From Brienomyrus brachyistius (lineage: Eukaryota > Chordata > Actinopteri > Osteoglossiformes > Mormyridae): a DNA stretch of 64,000 nucleotides. The position numbers and the translations under genes are program-made. The notes under the pieces are model-generated. The model was given only the letters and a program-made list of their open reading frames with translations. It made no database searches and was not told the origin of the DNA. How positions within the stretch are numbered: the first letter of the stretch is position 1; every line of letters begins with the position of its first letter. This document shows positions 1-11,770 of the stretch, one piece after another. The stretch is from positions 22,110,399-22,174,398 of the forward strand of contig NC_064544.1 of the NCBI RefSeq assembly GCF_023856365.1, read 5' to 3'.

Positions 1-430
1 ACTTAGCTCTTCCACTTGGAGCAGAGAGTCTGCACACCTGCTGTGATTTGCATTGCTTTATGTCTTGATATTCTTGGCTTTCAGGAATAATAACAGTCTC
101 AGATTCAGACATTTCAAATATTCATCCTGCTTGAATTCTGACTTGGTGAATGACGGAAAGGCATTCATCATTCTACTATGCTCATCTTCATACCAAAATG
201 TAGTTCAATCAAAGATTGTACTATTTTGGTGGGGTTTTAAGTACCTCTAGGATAAATCATGTTTTCTAAACTAAAGGTGAAATTATTAGACTTTAACTGT
301 TACTTCTAGGTTTTGCAGGTGCAATGCCCTCAATAATCTTTGGGACAAAGACACATTTTTCATTGAAGTGCACATTCCAGGCTTTAAAGTTATTTGTATA
401 CATTTCGGTTTTACCATGTAGAAATTACAA
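1..430. other. Unassigned AT-rich sequence
   Basis: No family, coding frame or tandem structure recognised. The short open frames here have no recognisable motif. Confidence 0.5.
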
Positions 431-433
431 CAC

Positions 434-1250
434 TTTTTATATATAGTTCCCCACATTTCAGGGCACCATAATGTTTGGGGCATTTGGCTTCACAGCTGTT
501 TGTGATTACTCTGTGTGTTTCACTGCTTCATTAGAGCAGCGATGATACCCAGGCCTGCTTCTGCCATTTGAAGTATGTAGTTGCCATTGTTAAACATGAG
601 GAGAAGAATGTGTCAATGAAAGTCAAAGAAGTTATTATGAGGCTGAAAAACAAGAATAAAATCATTATAAACATTGGTATAAAAAAAACAGAATTACAAA
701 ATCAACATTCTGGAATATCATTAAGAAGGAATAATGCACTGGTGAGCTCAGTAATCGCAAATGGACTGGTAGGGCCAGGAAGATCACTGCTGATGACACT
801 TTTTCTTTCACTTTGGTAAAGAAAAATCCCCAAACGCCTGTCCAACAGATCAGAAATGGTCATCAGGAGGGAGGTGTGTCCTTGTCAGAGACTAATATCT
901 GCAGAAGACTTCATGAACAAAAATAGAGAGGCTGCACTGCAAGACACAAACCGCTAGTTAACCACAAAAACAGGATGGCCAAATTACAGTTTGGGAAAAA
1001 TTCTGGAAAAAGGTCTTATGAACAGTTGAGATCTGTATCAGAGTTATGGCAAGAGATAAGTGTGGAGACAAAAAGCAAAAGCCCAAGATCCAACGCATAC
1101 AGGCTCATCCAGTGGTGGGGGTGCTATGGCTGGGACATGTATGGCTGCCACAGTTACTGGCACACTGGATGATCTAACTGCTGATGGTAGTCGCACAATG
1201 AAATCTGAGGTGTATTGAAACATCTCACCTGCTCAAATTCGAGTTTTCCA
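434..1250 (+). mobile_element. Decayed Tc1/mariner transposon, 5' two-thirds
   Basis: This is the 5' part of a Tc1-like DNA transposon read on the plus strand. The left end carries a terminal-repeat-like stretch (CATTTCAGGGCACCATAATG, 446-465) typical of fish Tc1 elements. Transposase-like sequence starts near 592 with an ATG, followed by a recognisable N-terminal DNA-binding region (MKVKEVIMRLKNKNK near 616-660). Downstream, short Tc1-type blocks persist in different frames, such as KNPQTPVQQIRNG near 823 and the W-GCYGWDMYGC segment near 1120-1150. Stops and frameshifts break the frame repeatedly. The segment ends near 1250 before the C-terminal catalytic part, and no right terminal repeat is visible, so this copy is dead and truncated. 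Family membership is from pattern recognition; the subfamily is uncertain. Confidence 0.75.
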
Positions 1251-1263
1251 CATTTTTCATTAA

Positions 1264-1895
1264 CTACTCATTAGGTAATGATGAACTCATAATAGGATTA
1301 CTCATAACTGCGAAGTGGCTAGAAGGGCTCAGGGCGTTGGAACCAGGATCCAGCAACTCGCAGCCCCTGACCTTTTGCAAAGTCAAGGAACGTGGAGCTG
1401 CTTTCACCGCGGTCTCCAGACCCATGGGGACCGACACAATCCTAATAGCCAGCCCTGTCAGTGCCAGGGGTTGCATTGAAGTCACCCATGACCAGAGGAG
1501 TGTTACCTCATGGGCACCCATCAACCACCGACCTAAGTTGCGAGTAAAATGTCTCCCTCAACGAGTTGGAGCATACACTGAGACAACAGACAAGATACCC
1601 AAGGAGTGCCTTAGCCTGAGTCTCATAATATGATCGTTAAAAGGAGTAACATCAGACACCATCAGGAGGAGCCGATTCACCACATCAATAGCTACTCCCT
1701 AACGATGGCAGCCATAAGAGCAAGCAGACCAGAAGTAGGTATACACACCTACAAAGATTGGCCACCCCTCTTTCTGTGTACCTCAGAGAGTGCTGCTACC
1801 GAAATGTAGAGTTTACAAAGCTCCCTCAACAGGAGAGAAAGATGGTCATCTTGCTAGGGAGACAAGATGTTCCACGCGCCTACCCAGATGGGTCC
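1264..1895 (-). pseudogene. RTE-type LINE endonuclease fossil
   Basis: Read on the minus strand, this is the AP-endonuclease-like domain of a non-LTR retrotransposon, the kind often mis-annotated in fish as craniofacial development protein 2-like. In the intact family it nicks the target DNA so that reverse transcription can start there. Visible blocks in order are VGAWNIL near 1885, then RLRLRHSLGILSVVSVYAPT near 1560-1630, then GDFNATPGTDRAGY near 1445-1485, then DCVGPHGSGD and FLDFAKGQGLRVAGSWFQRP toward 1335. A stop follows RAGY, others lie upstream, and the blocks sit in different frames. The reverse transcriptase is absent: the sequence changes before 1264, next to the Tc1 fossil. RTE (BovB-like) is the best clade guess. 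Confidence 0.75.
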
Positions 1896-2237
1896 CCTGA
1901 AACTGGGACCCATGCAGCAGGCAACACCTCAGCACCACACCAGCCCCGATCCCCAAAAGGCCTGACCCTATTTGCTCTCCGACAGTTTCAACTCATCTGG
2001 GTATAGGGCTCCCGAAGGCTTTCCTCCATCCCCTTCATGGTGCGTGCAGCCTTCCTGTGGGTGGCTGCAGCAGAGCTACTCCCACAGAGCAGAAGAGTAT
2101 TGTGCTTGTTTGTGTCGAGCACTTGTGAGTTGTTTTACAGTGGCTGGAGTGCTAATTCCACCACCAACCCCCAAAAAACTTGCTTGTAGGGCCCGGATGC
2201 AGTTTAAAGTCATACCCAGGACAGTGTGTGTGTGTGA

Positions 2238-2238
<1 letters not shown>
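1896..2238. other. GC-richer flank of the LINE fossil
   Basis: More GC-rich than its surroundings and directly upstream (minus-strand sense) of the endonuclease fossil, so it may be the LINE 5' region. I see no conserved motif that proves this. It ends in a short (TG)n run at about 2226-2235. Confidence 0.35.

Positions 2239-2274
<36 letters not shown>
2239..2274. repeat. (TA)18 microsatellite
   Basis: Eighteen perfect TA units directly following a (TG)n stretch. It abuts the left side of an LTR-like block. Confidence 0.95.
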
Positions 2275-2275
<1 letters not shown>

Positions 2276-2278
2276 CAA

Positions 2279-2592
2279 ATAGCCCTTGTTATACTGTTGT
2301 TGTTGGTAATGGTTGCATTTCCCTATTGTTACGTGTGTGTTTGCCTGTGTCTTGTGTTTACTCTGTCCAATCCTTGAGTGTATTTAGCTAGTGCAAATCT
2401 TCCACCGTGTGTGCTGCTTAGAATTCGGTGTCTGACAAACTTGTGTTTCCGCTCTGTGTAATGGGTTTGGTGCTCATTGGGTGGCCATTGTAATCCTTTT
2501 AAGGACTGCTAATAAAGAGTGTGATTTCCCTGGCATGCAAGTCTCCATGTCTCTCTCTGTTTCTGCGATGCCTCAGTCTGCCCGATGTTGCA
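2279..2592 (+). mobile_element. LTR-like block, family B copy 1
   Basis: This block is clearly homologous to 20522-20861. Shared stretches include CCTGTGTCTTGTGT, CCACCGTGTGTGC and AATAAAGAG, in the same order and spacing. The AATAAA near the 3' side and a terminal CA at 2592 fit a retrotransposon LTR with a polyadenylation signal. The left edge is obscured by the (TA)n array and no target duplication was found. No coding region is attached, so it would be a solo LTR. Assignment to LTR retrotransposons is inference; the homology between the two copies is seen directly. Confidence 0.6.
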
Positions 2593-3302
2593 ATATATAT
2601 ATTCACAAACATGAACAAATATTAAACCTCCTTAGTCTGTGAAAGATGTGTTATAAAAAAGTTCCTGAGGAATAATGTTTGCATTTGGAAGAGGTGGATT
2701 GGAAGACTTACTCAATGACTGAATCCGGAACCAAAATGAAATTGAACTGCTTGCGAGGAACAGTGATATTTTCCATTGACTCAGGTGGAATTGCTATGCA
2801 AATACATATTTTTTCTTCTTCACAGGGCAACCATTTTAACCTTAAATGCAAAATCATAGCTCAGAGAGCTTTAAACATATCAGAGACAAACGAGGTTGAC
2901 CCAATGAGATGGCCTGTTCAGGGTTGGAGTTTTCCCAAAAAACGCAAGAAAAACAACAGCCAAACGATTAGAAACACAAAAAGCACTGAACCACAGTTTG
3001 ACCTAAACAGCTTATTCTTGGCAGGGAACCACTCAAGAGGGGAATGGAGACACAGGACTTAAATATGCTACTTAACTGATTGATGATGCTTCCCTTTCTC
3101 AACAGTTACAGTTTATTATACATTCCGCAAAAAAAAACAAAAAAACTCAATTTTCTCAGTGGTTTGATACTTCCTTAAACTTATAAAACAAAATAACTCT
3201 ACTCAAATGCACCAAACTACACAATCAATACTCTCTTTGGAAAACATGACCACTATTTGAGTACATTATATTTTTTCTCTGTGATTCTTGGTGTAGAAAT
3301 GA
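2593..3302. other. Unassigned sequence
   Basis: Contains an open frame of 127 codons (2679-3062, plus) with no recognisable domain, no splice context and composition like the surrounding DNA. I do not call it a gene. No repeat family recognised. Confidence 0.5.
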
Positions 3303-3762
3303 TATACAAACCTGGAAAAAATGAAGAGACCAGTCTATATTGTTAAAAATATCCGTACTTTTTAATCCTGGTTTAATCCTGGTCCCGCTGGCAGAAGGCT
3401 ACTCTGAGCAGCAGGGTACTTCCAGGTTCAGAATGTATAAGACGGCAGTACAGAAGAATAAGATGAAGCAGGAGACACTGGGAACAACCAGGAACCAGCC
3501 AAGAAAAGGGAAGAAACGACTTTCTAATGCCAGAGATGAGCATCAACTTATCAATATCAAGTGACCTTCCGAAGGAATGGGAAACATTAAGTGCAGGTGT
3601 GAAGTGCACTGCAAGGACAGTTTGTATCAGGCTCCTAGAAGCAGGACTGAAGTCCCACAAAGCAAGGAAGAAGAACAGGAACAGGGGAGATATATTCACA
3701 GACGCACACCCATAAAGGGAGAAAATTGATGTGGTCTCTTAATTTTTTCCAGAGCTGTATAC
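3303..3762. mobile_element. Internally deleted Tc1-like element
   Basis: Two inverted ends bound this element: left CTGGAAAAAATGAAGAGACC near 3312-3331 and right GGTCTCTTAATTTTTTCCAG near 3733-3752. They are reverse complements with few mismatches and match the GGAAAAAATTAAGAGACCA-type ends of fish Tc1 elements. The ~400 bp between them hold two transposase-derived shards (near 3340-3560 and 3527-3715, plus strand), far shorter than an intact ~340-residue transposase, so it is a deleted, non-autonomous copy. Confidence 0.75.
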
Positions 3763-4350
3763 TGTCCACCTCATATCAAGTATTGCATTTATTGGCTCAT
3801 TTTATATGTGCTTTACATCGTAAAAAAATATCTTTTTCTAAATGCAGTCACATTTTCAATTGTTACCTTTATTTGCGTACACAATGTAACACAGGTTAGT
3901 TTCCCTTAATTTTTTATGGTCCTTGTGTAATTCTAAGTTGCTGATTATAATGGTTTTTATTTTCACGTACCATCTAAATTTTGACGTATATTTAGATTAA
4001 AACAAATGAGAATGTATTCATTTTGAAATCTGGGTTGTAGTAAAAATAAGGAACATTCTAGATGTTTCTGTAACATTCTGGAATATTCTGCAAGATTGAG
4101 ATACAGAATGTCACTCAAGCTGCACTACTTGCACTCACATCTTAAGTTCTTTCAACCAAATCTTGGTGCTGATAGTGAGGGACGTGGAGAATGGCTTGAT
4201 TATTATTAACATACATTTGATGGAGCAAACACATCAGGGAAGGCGGGAAGAAGCAATGATGGGTGACTGTGTCTGGAACCAAACGACTTGGTTCATGAGG
4301 ACGGCATTACTCATAAAAGATAACAATCCAACAAACATTTCCAAAGTTTT
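3763..4350. other. Unassigned AT-rich sequence
   Basis: No repeat family, RNA gene or coding signal recognised. Confidence 0.5.
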
Positions 4351-4362
4351 GGATGACTCACC

Positions 4363-4434
4363 TTCCGGGATAGGCTCCGGACCCCCCGCGACCCAGTAGG
4401 ATAAGCGGTTTGGAAAATGGATGTATGGATGGAT
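4363..4434 (+). mobile_element. 5'-truncated SINE with target duplication
   Basis: Only the last ~70 bp of the tRNA-derived SINE are present: the block from TTCCGGGATAGGCTCCGGAC to the (ATGG)n tail. A 12-bp direct repeat GGATGACTCACC flanks it (4351-4362 and 4435-4446). The duplication shows that the truncation happened at insertion and was not later loss, as expected for LINE-driven target-primed reverse transcription. Confidence 0.85.
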
Positions 4435-4446
4435 GGATGACTCACC

Positions 4447-4578
4447 TGTTTATGTGAAACTGTTGTTGCTTTTTCTGCATTATTTATGTACCATGTAATT
4501 TTCACGAATGTGTAATGACAGATTAATGCAGCGTTCTTGTATATGTTCATGTCCATATTTGGTAATGCTGTACATTAC
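4447..4578. other. Unassigned spacer between two SINE copies
   Basis: Short AT-rich spacer; nothing recognised. Confidence 0.5.
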
Positions 4579-5461
<883 letters not shown>

Positions 5462-5464
5462 CAC

Positions 5465-5486
5465 ATATATATATATATATATATAT
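5465..5486. repeat. (AT)11 microsatellite
   Basis: Right-hand AT run beyond the LTR, probably the other half of the array the LTR entered. Confidence 0.9.
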
Positions 5487-5489
5487 TAG

Positions 5490-7370
5490 TTTTTATGAGC
5501 ATTGTTTATGATATACAATAACTAATGTGATTTACTTATTCAGCATGTCAAACTTTAAACATTAAAAACAAAAGCAAACCAAAACTTATGAAATTTGTAG
5601 CCTGGGTTTGTCTTTACTTTAAATGACCAGGACTTGGGGATGTATTGATTGGTACTAGGGAAGAGCGACAGGAGCAGGACCTGTATGTCAACGCTGTAAA
5701 TTGCAAGAACATCCTTAATATAAAGTCCAGAAGAGCACAAATTTATATTTAAAGTTCATGACTTATAAAGCAAGCCCGTATCCAGAAATAAATTGTGTGT
5801 CCGGCATAAGTCTCCCTGGGGATGAAGGGGTCCCCCTTGTTAGACAGAACAGGGGATTCAAAGTTCAAACTAAATTGGGTGGGGGGTGTCAAACTCATAA
5901 TTTTACTGTGTGACTATGTACCTTGTAAAGGCAGTCTACATTAACAGCACTGTAAATGTACAATGTAAGGAAATTGGATTAGAATTCCCTTTTGCACAAC
6001 TGAAGGTAAACCCCATGTGGAATGATATCTGTAGGCAGAACCACTCAAAGCGCTTGTCACAATTATCAAAGGTGACAACAATGTCAAAAACAGGCAGTTC
6101 TGTCATCTACATCTGGCCTTTAAGAAGGTTAATCAGTCGAAATACATTTAAATCTTGTTGGAAATGTAGGTCAAGACTTCTAAAGAATTTCCTACATGAT
6201 TTCATAGTTGTCTCAACAAAATCTCTATAGTATATCTGAAATGTGTTTGTTATGCTATCATTATTCACGGATTACATTTGCACTATAAATAGGGAAATAG
6301 CAGCTTTAGCCTAACAAAATAGTTAGTGCTGTAGTTAATAGCAGTAAGTAATAGTGTGTTACTGCTTATGCTATGTACACACATAATGTTTAAAGAAATA
6401 TTAGATTTGGCAGAGTGTTTATGAGAAGTCCCAAGTTGGCAAAAGCCAGTATGAAAAATGTAGCTGTCTGGCTGTTAACACTGGGATTTTTTTAGGAACA
6501 CCCAAAGCGGCACTGGCCACAATATCATGTTAGTTTTTTAGCAAAAAAAAAAAATAAAGTAACGTTAAGAGAAATTATGCCCCCTCCTGTATTTGTGAGA
6601 AAAACTACTGGTTTGACAGCAAATTTAATACCATTCCATTCAATGTGCTTTAGTGGGAATTGGGCACCATTGATCCTAGGTGACTTTTTCCATTGATTTA
6701 TTGCAGCACTTTCAGCAAAGGTCATTTAACTAACATAAATAATGGTTTACATTTCATTATTCTTGGTTAGACAAATACATACTCTCTGTGGTAATTCTGC
6801 ATTGTAAGGGGAACGATAAATCAATTTCGCAATTATTAACACTGCCAGAAAGACAAAGGTTGAATGTTACTTTATATACTTTGATCTTAAGAAGAAAAGG
6901 GGATTTGGCTGAATGTGGTAAAACAAAAATGCATCTTAAAGACGGCTGTTTTTAAAGTCTCAAAGAAAATAAGAAACAGGGTAAAAGGTATCACTGAAAG
7001 GTTAGATCATCTCCTACAAAGTTGATTTTATGCTAACTAATGCAAAATATTATTTTTTGCCCTCTAATGATACTATTACAAAATTGATATAATGGAACTT
7101 AAAAGCTGTAGTCAGTTTCCAGAGTGGAAAAATAAATTGGACCATTTGGATAAAAGAAAGAAATTCATATGCAGAGTACATTAAACTTCTAATATTAGGT
7201 ATCTGCATGCTGTCATCAGATATAAAAAGCAAGCTGGCAGAGGTGTGAACTGGGGGGTGGGCACCCACTGCTCTGTGCGTTCCAGAACTTTCCAGGGGGT
7301 GTGAAGCTGAGTCGTGGCACAACTAGAAAGTGTTCATTGCAGAAATAGAGATCACGACGATGTATATGTA
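5490..7370. other. Unassigned sequence
   Basis: About 1.9 kb without recognisable genes, RNA genes or repeat families. Open frames are short and motif-free. Confidence 0.5.
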
Positions 7371-7372
7371 AG

Positions 7373-7504
7373 AGAATCAGAATCAAATTTCACTTTATTG
7401 GCCAGGTCCATGCTGCATCTACTAGGAATTTGTTTTGCCAGTAGACAACAACTTAAATTACAAAAAATATAAGAACAACAGTTTAAAAAATAATAATAAA
7501 ATAG
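7373..7504 (-). mobile_element. LINE 3' tail segment
   Basis: The stretch AGAATCAGAATC...CACTTTATTGGCC resembles the 3' ends of fish CR1/L2-like LINEs, read on the minus strand. It continues, across the minisatellite, the LINE fossil at 8225-8605, so both probably belong to one insertion. Confidence 0.5.
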
Positions 7505-8115
7505 ATCTGAGTATGTAAAAAGCACCGATAAGAAGCAGGTCCCCGATATAAATAAAAAAATACTGATTAGAAGCAGGTCCCCAATACAAATAAAAAAGTA
7601 CTGATTAGAAGCAGGTCCCCGATATAAATAAAAAAGTACTGATTAGAAGCAGGTCCCCGATATAAATAAAAAAGTACTGATTAGAAGCAGGTCCCCAATA
7701 TAAATAAAAAAGTACTGATTAGAAGCAGGTCCCCAATACAAATAAAAATGTACTGATTAGAAGAAGGTCCCCAATACAAATAAAAAAGTACTGATTAGAA
7801 GCAGGTCCCCAATATAAATAAAAAAGTACTGATTAGAAGCAGGTCCCCAATATAAATAAAAAGCACCAATAAGAAGCAGGTCCCCAATACAAATTAAAAA
7901 GTACTGATTAGAAGCAGGTCCCCAATATAAATACAAAAGTACCAATAAGAAGCAGGTCCCCAATATAAATAAAAAAAGTACCAATAAGAAGCAGGTCCCC
8001 AATATAAATAAAAAGTACTGATTAGAAGCAGGTCCCCAATATAAATAAAAAGTACTGATTAGAAGCAGGTCCCCAATATAAATAAAAAAGTACTGACTAG
8101 AAGCAGGTCCCCAGT
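7505..8115. repeat. ~37-bp minisatellite, about 16 copies
   Basis: Tandem copies of a unit containing AGAAGCAGGTCCCC, AATATAAATAAAAA and GTACTGATT. Units are 36-39 bp because the A run varies, and point variants (TACTGATTAG or CACCAATAAG; CCCAATA or CCCGATA) recur along the array. An open frame on the minus strand crosses it only because the unit lacks stops. It sits inside the 3' region of a LINE fossil. Confidence 0.95.
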
Positions 8116-8224
8116 ATATACTAATAAATAGTGTTATACACTGAGTATTGGTATGTACACATAGCAGTAGCAATATGCAAAACTTCCGAGAATTAGTATA
8201 ATGATGTATGGCTAGAGGTTCTGG

Positions 8225-8605
8225 ACAGTTCAAATACTGTGGGAATTGATCACCATTATTGCATGTAGGAAGAAACTATTTAAGTGACATGTTGATTTGG
8301 TTTTCCATGTCTTTGGAATGGATGGTTGCCTGGTGAGAAGGATCAACATTGATCTTTGATGTTCGCCTCCTTATCCTGGACTCATTGAGGGCTTGGATAG
8401 GTGGCTGACTACAACCGATGATCTTATTACATACTCTGATGGTGCGCTGCAGTTCAGTCCTTAGCCTGGGCAGAGGCAGCCCCAATCCAGACATCTGTAG
8501 ATCTGAATCTGTACTGCCTGTGGAACGTTGAATTTCTTCAGCTAGCGGAGGAAGACTGACTTCCGATGAGCTTTCTTTGTGATGAATGTAATGTTCACAA
8601 CCCAA
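8225..8605 (-). pseudogene. CR1/L2-like LINE ORF2 C-terminus, fossil
   Basis: The minus-strand frame ending near 8276 resembles the extreme C-terminus of fish CR1/L2-like LINE ORF2. The segment ALNESRIRRRTSKINVDPSH matches the usual region before the final hydrophobic residues, where a short helix is followed by a DPSHP-like motif. The RT and endonuclease domains are missing, so it is a 5'-truncated copy. Sequence on toward 7373 (minus sense) would be its 3' UTR, swollen by the minisatellite. The clade call is tentative. Confidence 0.55.
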
Positions 8606-8659
8606 TAAAGGTTACATGACAACATAGTACCCAAGAACTAAAATGACTCTTTTGTATTG

Positions 8660-9016
8660 ACGAATGAATGGTGCTTTTACACCACACCAAGTGGCATGCT
8701 TTTTGTACTTCGAGAAAGGTGTTGAAAATCCCCTGACGTGCTCTCCCTGTTCCGATGGGCCAGAGCAGGTGGAGAGGATCTGGGAGGACCCGCTAGCAGT
8801 TCATCAACTGAGAGAGAGTCACTGGAGAAGAGACCTTTCCACCAGAAGAGGTCAAGTCTCAGGAGCCCCAGAAACAAGAGAAGACAGTCTCTCCGCTCGA
8901 CGCTTCCCCACAGCGTGAAGCTGCTCAGCCTGTGTGTCTGCCCTGATATCCTCACCCCCTGTTCCTCTTCCCTGGTCATCCACCCTGCCCAGAGGTCATG
9001 CATCGGGGGGAGGTAC
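8660..9016 (+). pseudogene. Possible Gypsy 3' internal remnant
   Basis: This stretch precedes a Gypsy-type LTR and ends in a purine run (GGGGGGAGG, 9005-9013) placed where a polypurine tract primes second-strand synthesis. The open frame above it is basic and Ser/Arg-rich, with no catalytic motif. Function is inferred from position only; it could be the decayed 3' end of pol or unrelated sequence. Confidence 0.4.
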
Positions 9017-9289
9017 TGTAACGTCCTGCCTACCACATCTGCCTGACCCTCCTGTCTCCTCCCTGACGCGACCCTGATGAGCCATGCCTCTTGTTTGTTG
9101 TCTCTCATTAGTCTTTGTACTTACAGTGTAAGTACCTTTCTGTTACCTGTGACCTACCTTATACTAATCTTCCCATTTTGAACCCTCATGGTCCTGTTTT
9201 TTTTCAGCCCCTGTTTGGTTTTGATTTAATAAACCCCATTTTATTCTCCTTAAGCCTGCCTTTGAGTCTGTCAGTTTTGTGTCATGACA
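9017..9289 (+). mobile_element. Gypsy-type LTR with adjacent purine tract
   Basis: Begins TGTAACG just after a G-rich purine tract and ends CATGACA. It carries AATAAACCCC (9229-9238) as a polyadenylation signal. TG...CA termini, length of 273 bp and the preceding purine tract fit a 3' LTR. It differs from family A in its body. A SINE fragment follows within 10 bp. Confidence 0.7.
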
Positions 9290-9296
9290 ATATACC

Positions 9297-9437
9297 CGGA
9301 GAACCGGTCTGGAGTACCCAGAACCCCAGAGATGAGAACATGCAAACTCCACATGCATGGAGCCACAGCAGAGACACAAACCCTGCTCCCAAAGGTGTGA
9401 GACAATAGTGCTAACCACTATGGCTCCATGCCACCCC
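9297..9437 (-). mobile_element. SINE fragment, promoter half
   Basis: Minus-strand copy of the main SINE holding the head and A/B-box half; the 3' half and ATGG tail are missing. More diverged than the copies at 9644 or 56648. Confidence 0.8.
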
Positions 9438-9643
9438 ATATTGCAATATTCATAGAGCAAAAAAGGACTTCAAAAGTCTAAAATTTAAACAGCACAGATG
9501 AAAATGATTATGATTGGCTCAGAAAGCTCATGCAGAGCTCATGCAAAAGCAGTGGAGGTAAACTTAACTGATTTTTAAACATATACTAAATAATCTTGAA
9601 AAGGAATAATCATTAAAATTGCAAAGTTTTGTTACCTATTAGA
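9438..9643. other. Unassigned spacer
   Basis: Nothing recognised between the SINE fragment and the full-length SINE. Confidence 0.5.
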
Positions 9644-9994
9644 GGGCGGCATGGTGGTGCAGTGATTAGCACTGTTGCCTCACACCTCTGGGACCCGGGT
9701 TTGAGTCTCCGCCTGGGTCACATGTGTGTGGAGTTTGCATGTTCTCCCCATGTCGTCGTGGGGTTTCCTCCGGGTACTCTGGTTTACCCCCATAGTCCAA
9801 AAACATACTGAGGCTAATTGGAGTTACCAAATTGCCCGTAGGTGTGCGTATGAGAGTGAATGGTGTGTAAGTGTGCCCTGCGATGGGCTGGCCCCCCATC
9901 CTGGGTTGTTCCCTGCCTTGTGCCCATTACTTCCGGGATAGGCTCTGGACCCCCCGCGACCCAGTAGGATAAGCGGTTTGGAAAATGGATGGAT
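9644..9994 (+). mobile_element. tRNA-derived SINE, full length, with target duplication
   Basis: Complete copy, from GGGCGGCATGGTGGTGCAGT to (ATGG)n. Boxes A and B are intact apart from GGGTTTGAGTC in box B. A 12-bp duplication TGTTACCTATTA flanks it (9630-9641 and 9994-10005, sharing the last tail base). Low divergence from the other full copies suggests recent activity. Confidence 0.92.
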
Positions 9995-10005
9995 GTTACC
10001 TATTA

Positions 10006-10194
10006 CAGTATATAAATGTTTTGGTGAATTTTATCGCCAAGATTTCTAAATACCGGAACTGTATTGAAATATTACACCTTATAACACAGTACAGTGTCCA
10101 TACAGTATGAAGATATGCAAAAGCCTGATCTCAGCCCAGCTGACTATTGTGGTCCTGCGATGTGAGAAATGCATTTGCATTACTAACAATGTCA
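10006..10194. other. Unassigned sequence
   Basis: Nothing recognised. Confidence 0.45.
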
Positions 10195-10335
10195 ATACTA
10201 ATATCGCACATCATCCAGCTCTACCTGATATTTTTTGTATTGTAACGTTGCACTGTCTTGTTAATTGTCTGTAGTCTGCAGAGAAGGCATCCAAGTAAGA
10301 ATTTCATTATACTTTGTACATATGACACTGCTTTC
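10195..10335 (+). repeat. Probable LINE 3' tail fragment
   Basis: The string GTAAGAATTTCATTATACTT followed by TGTACATATGACA matches the general 3'-end style of fish LINEs, where a polyadenylation signal normally comes next. No coding part is attached. Recognition is by recall only. Confidence 0.4.
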
Positions 10336-10475
10336 TTCGCTCAGATTGAACTAGGAAGCAGAAAAAGCTTAAACTGACATTAAATTTTGAAGATGCTGTA
10401 CACAGATGTATAAAGTGCTGTTCGGAATATTTTTCCCTTGCCTCCAAATATATTCCTTTTTTAATATCTTCCACT

Positions 10476-10530
10476 GTGATGGGTGGGTGCCCATCCTGGG
10501 TTGTTCCCCGCCTCGTGCCCGTAGCCAATC
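10476..10530 (+). mobile_element. Short SINE fragment
   Basis: Fifty-five bases matching the SINE body (GTGATGGGTGGGTGCCCATC and GGTTGTTCCCCGCCTCGTGC). No head or tail. Confidence 0.6.
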
Positions 10531-11770
10531 TTCCGTTCACTCATCCTAAATAAAAAAAAATAACGACCAGATGCTACTTTAATATGAACTGTACTGTGTG
10601 TAAACACATTGTCCCATGACAAAAGTTGACCGTACTTGTGTTTTTTTTTTTTTTTGCAGTGGTGAAATTTTTTGGCAGAAGGAACATCTCGTAACTTGAA
10701 TGAGCATATTTTAAAACAAAGAGATAGGTAATTGCAACCTTCTTCATACAATTATCAACTGACAGAATGTGGAGACCCCCTGACCTCACCACAAATATCC
10801 ATTACCAGGCACATTCAAAGGATCTTTTTAGTTATTTATGGGGACTGGACAGAGACAGAGATGGACATCCGCAGCACTTAATTGCCACTGAAATGTTATT
10901 CAGGCACAGAAATAGTCCATTAATTTTGAGAATAATCAGATTATGAGAGCAAAACTGGGAAACTAGCCATCGAATCAAAACACTCCGGCTCACCTACAAA
11001 TGATGTTCATAGAATGTGAGATAATATTCAAGAAATGTGTGTACAGTTGCAAGACACCGCATGAAATTTATTTCTGGCTATCGGCCTGCTGTAATGTGTA
11101 CTAAAATACTGTAATGACATGGTGTCCATCATGCTAAACCATGCCAATACACCATTCTGTACTTGTATTATTCTCTGTAAACCAGTTATTTTAATATTTT
11201 CATACATTTTTTATTTACACCTGATACAGGATCTTAATCACTTCATCGTGTGATATGCAGTATGCTGGGGCGCTAACACATGCAAATAACATGCTAAGAG
11301 ACAAATTACAAAAAGTGGATATTACTTGTTAACTTACATGGTTAGTTTCAGTCACATAGAGACGGCAGTTTGATGCCTCAGTCAGGTAGCTGTGGTTTTT
11401 CCCCATGGTAAGTATAAGTACTTTCTGCTTGTACCCGGTCTGTGTCATATAATACTTGGTTCTTCCTCATGTCAAAGCATAGTCAGAAATATATCGGCGG
11501 TTGGTTGCAGTACATGAGCATTGAATAACAGAATAATACTTCCTCCTCACGTAGGTTAAGATGATATAAAAATGTTGCATTTTGATTGCCGCATCTTCAA
11601 AACGTATGAATAATAGGAAACTATTGGTATGAATAATTTTGATTTGATTAGAGACTAATTCTCAAAGAAGTTTGGGTCAAATTCCAGTCTGCAGGAATCA
11701 TAAAACAATTCCATTGATTAACATTTTATAAAACAAAAAACAAAGCCAATCCATCTATCATTCCAATCTA
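10531..11770. other. Unassigned sequence
   Basis: AT-rich, with a poly-A/T run near 10640. No gene or repeat family recognised. Confidence 0.5.

Noticed and set aside
2679..3062. 127-codon open frame as a host exon
   Set aside because: No recognisable domain or splice boundaries; expected by chance at this length.
8677..9108. 143-codon minus-strand open frame
   Set aside because: Shadow of a Gypsy-type 3' region and LTR on the opposite strand.
9644..9740. tRNA gene from A and B boxes
   Set aside because: The boxes belong to the SINE head; there is no cloverleaf or anticodon arm, and the copies are dispersed with duplications.
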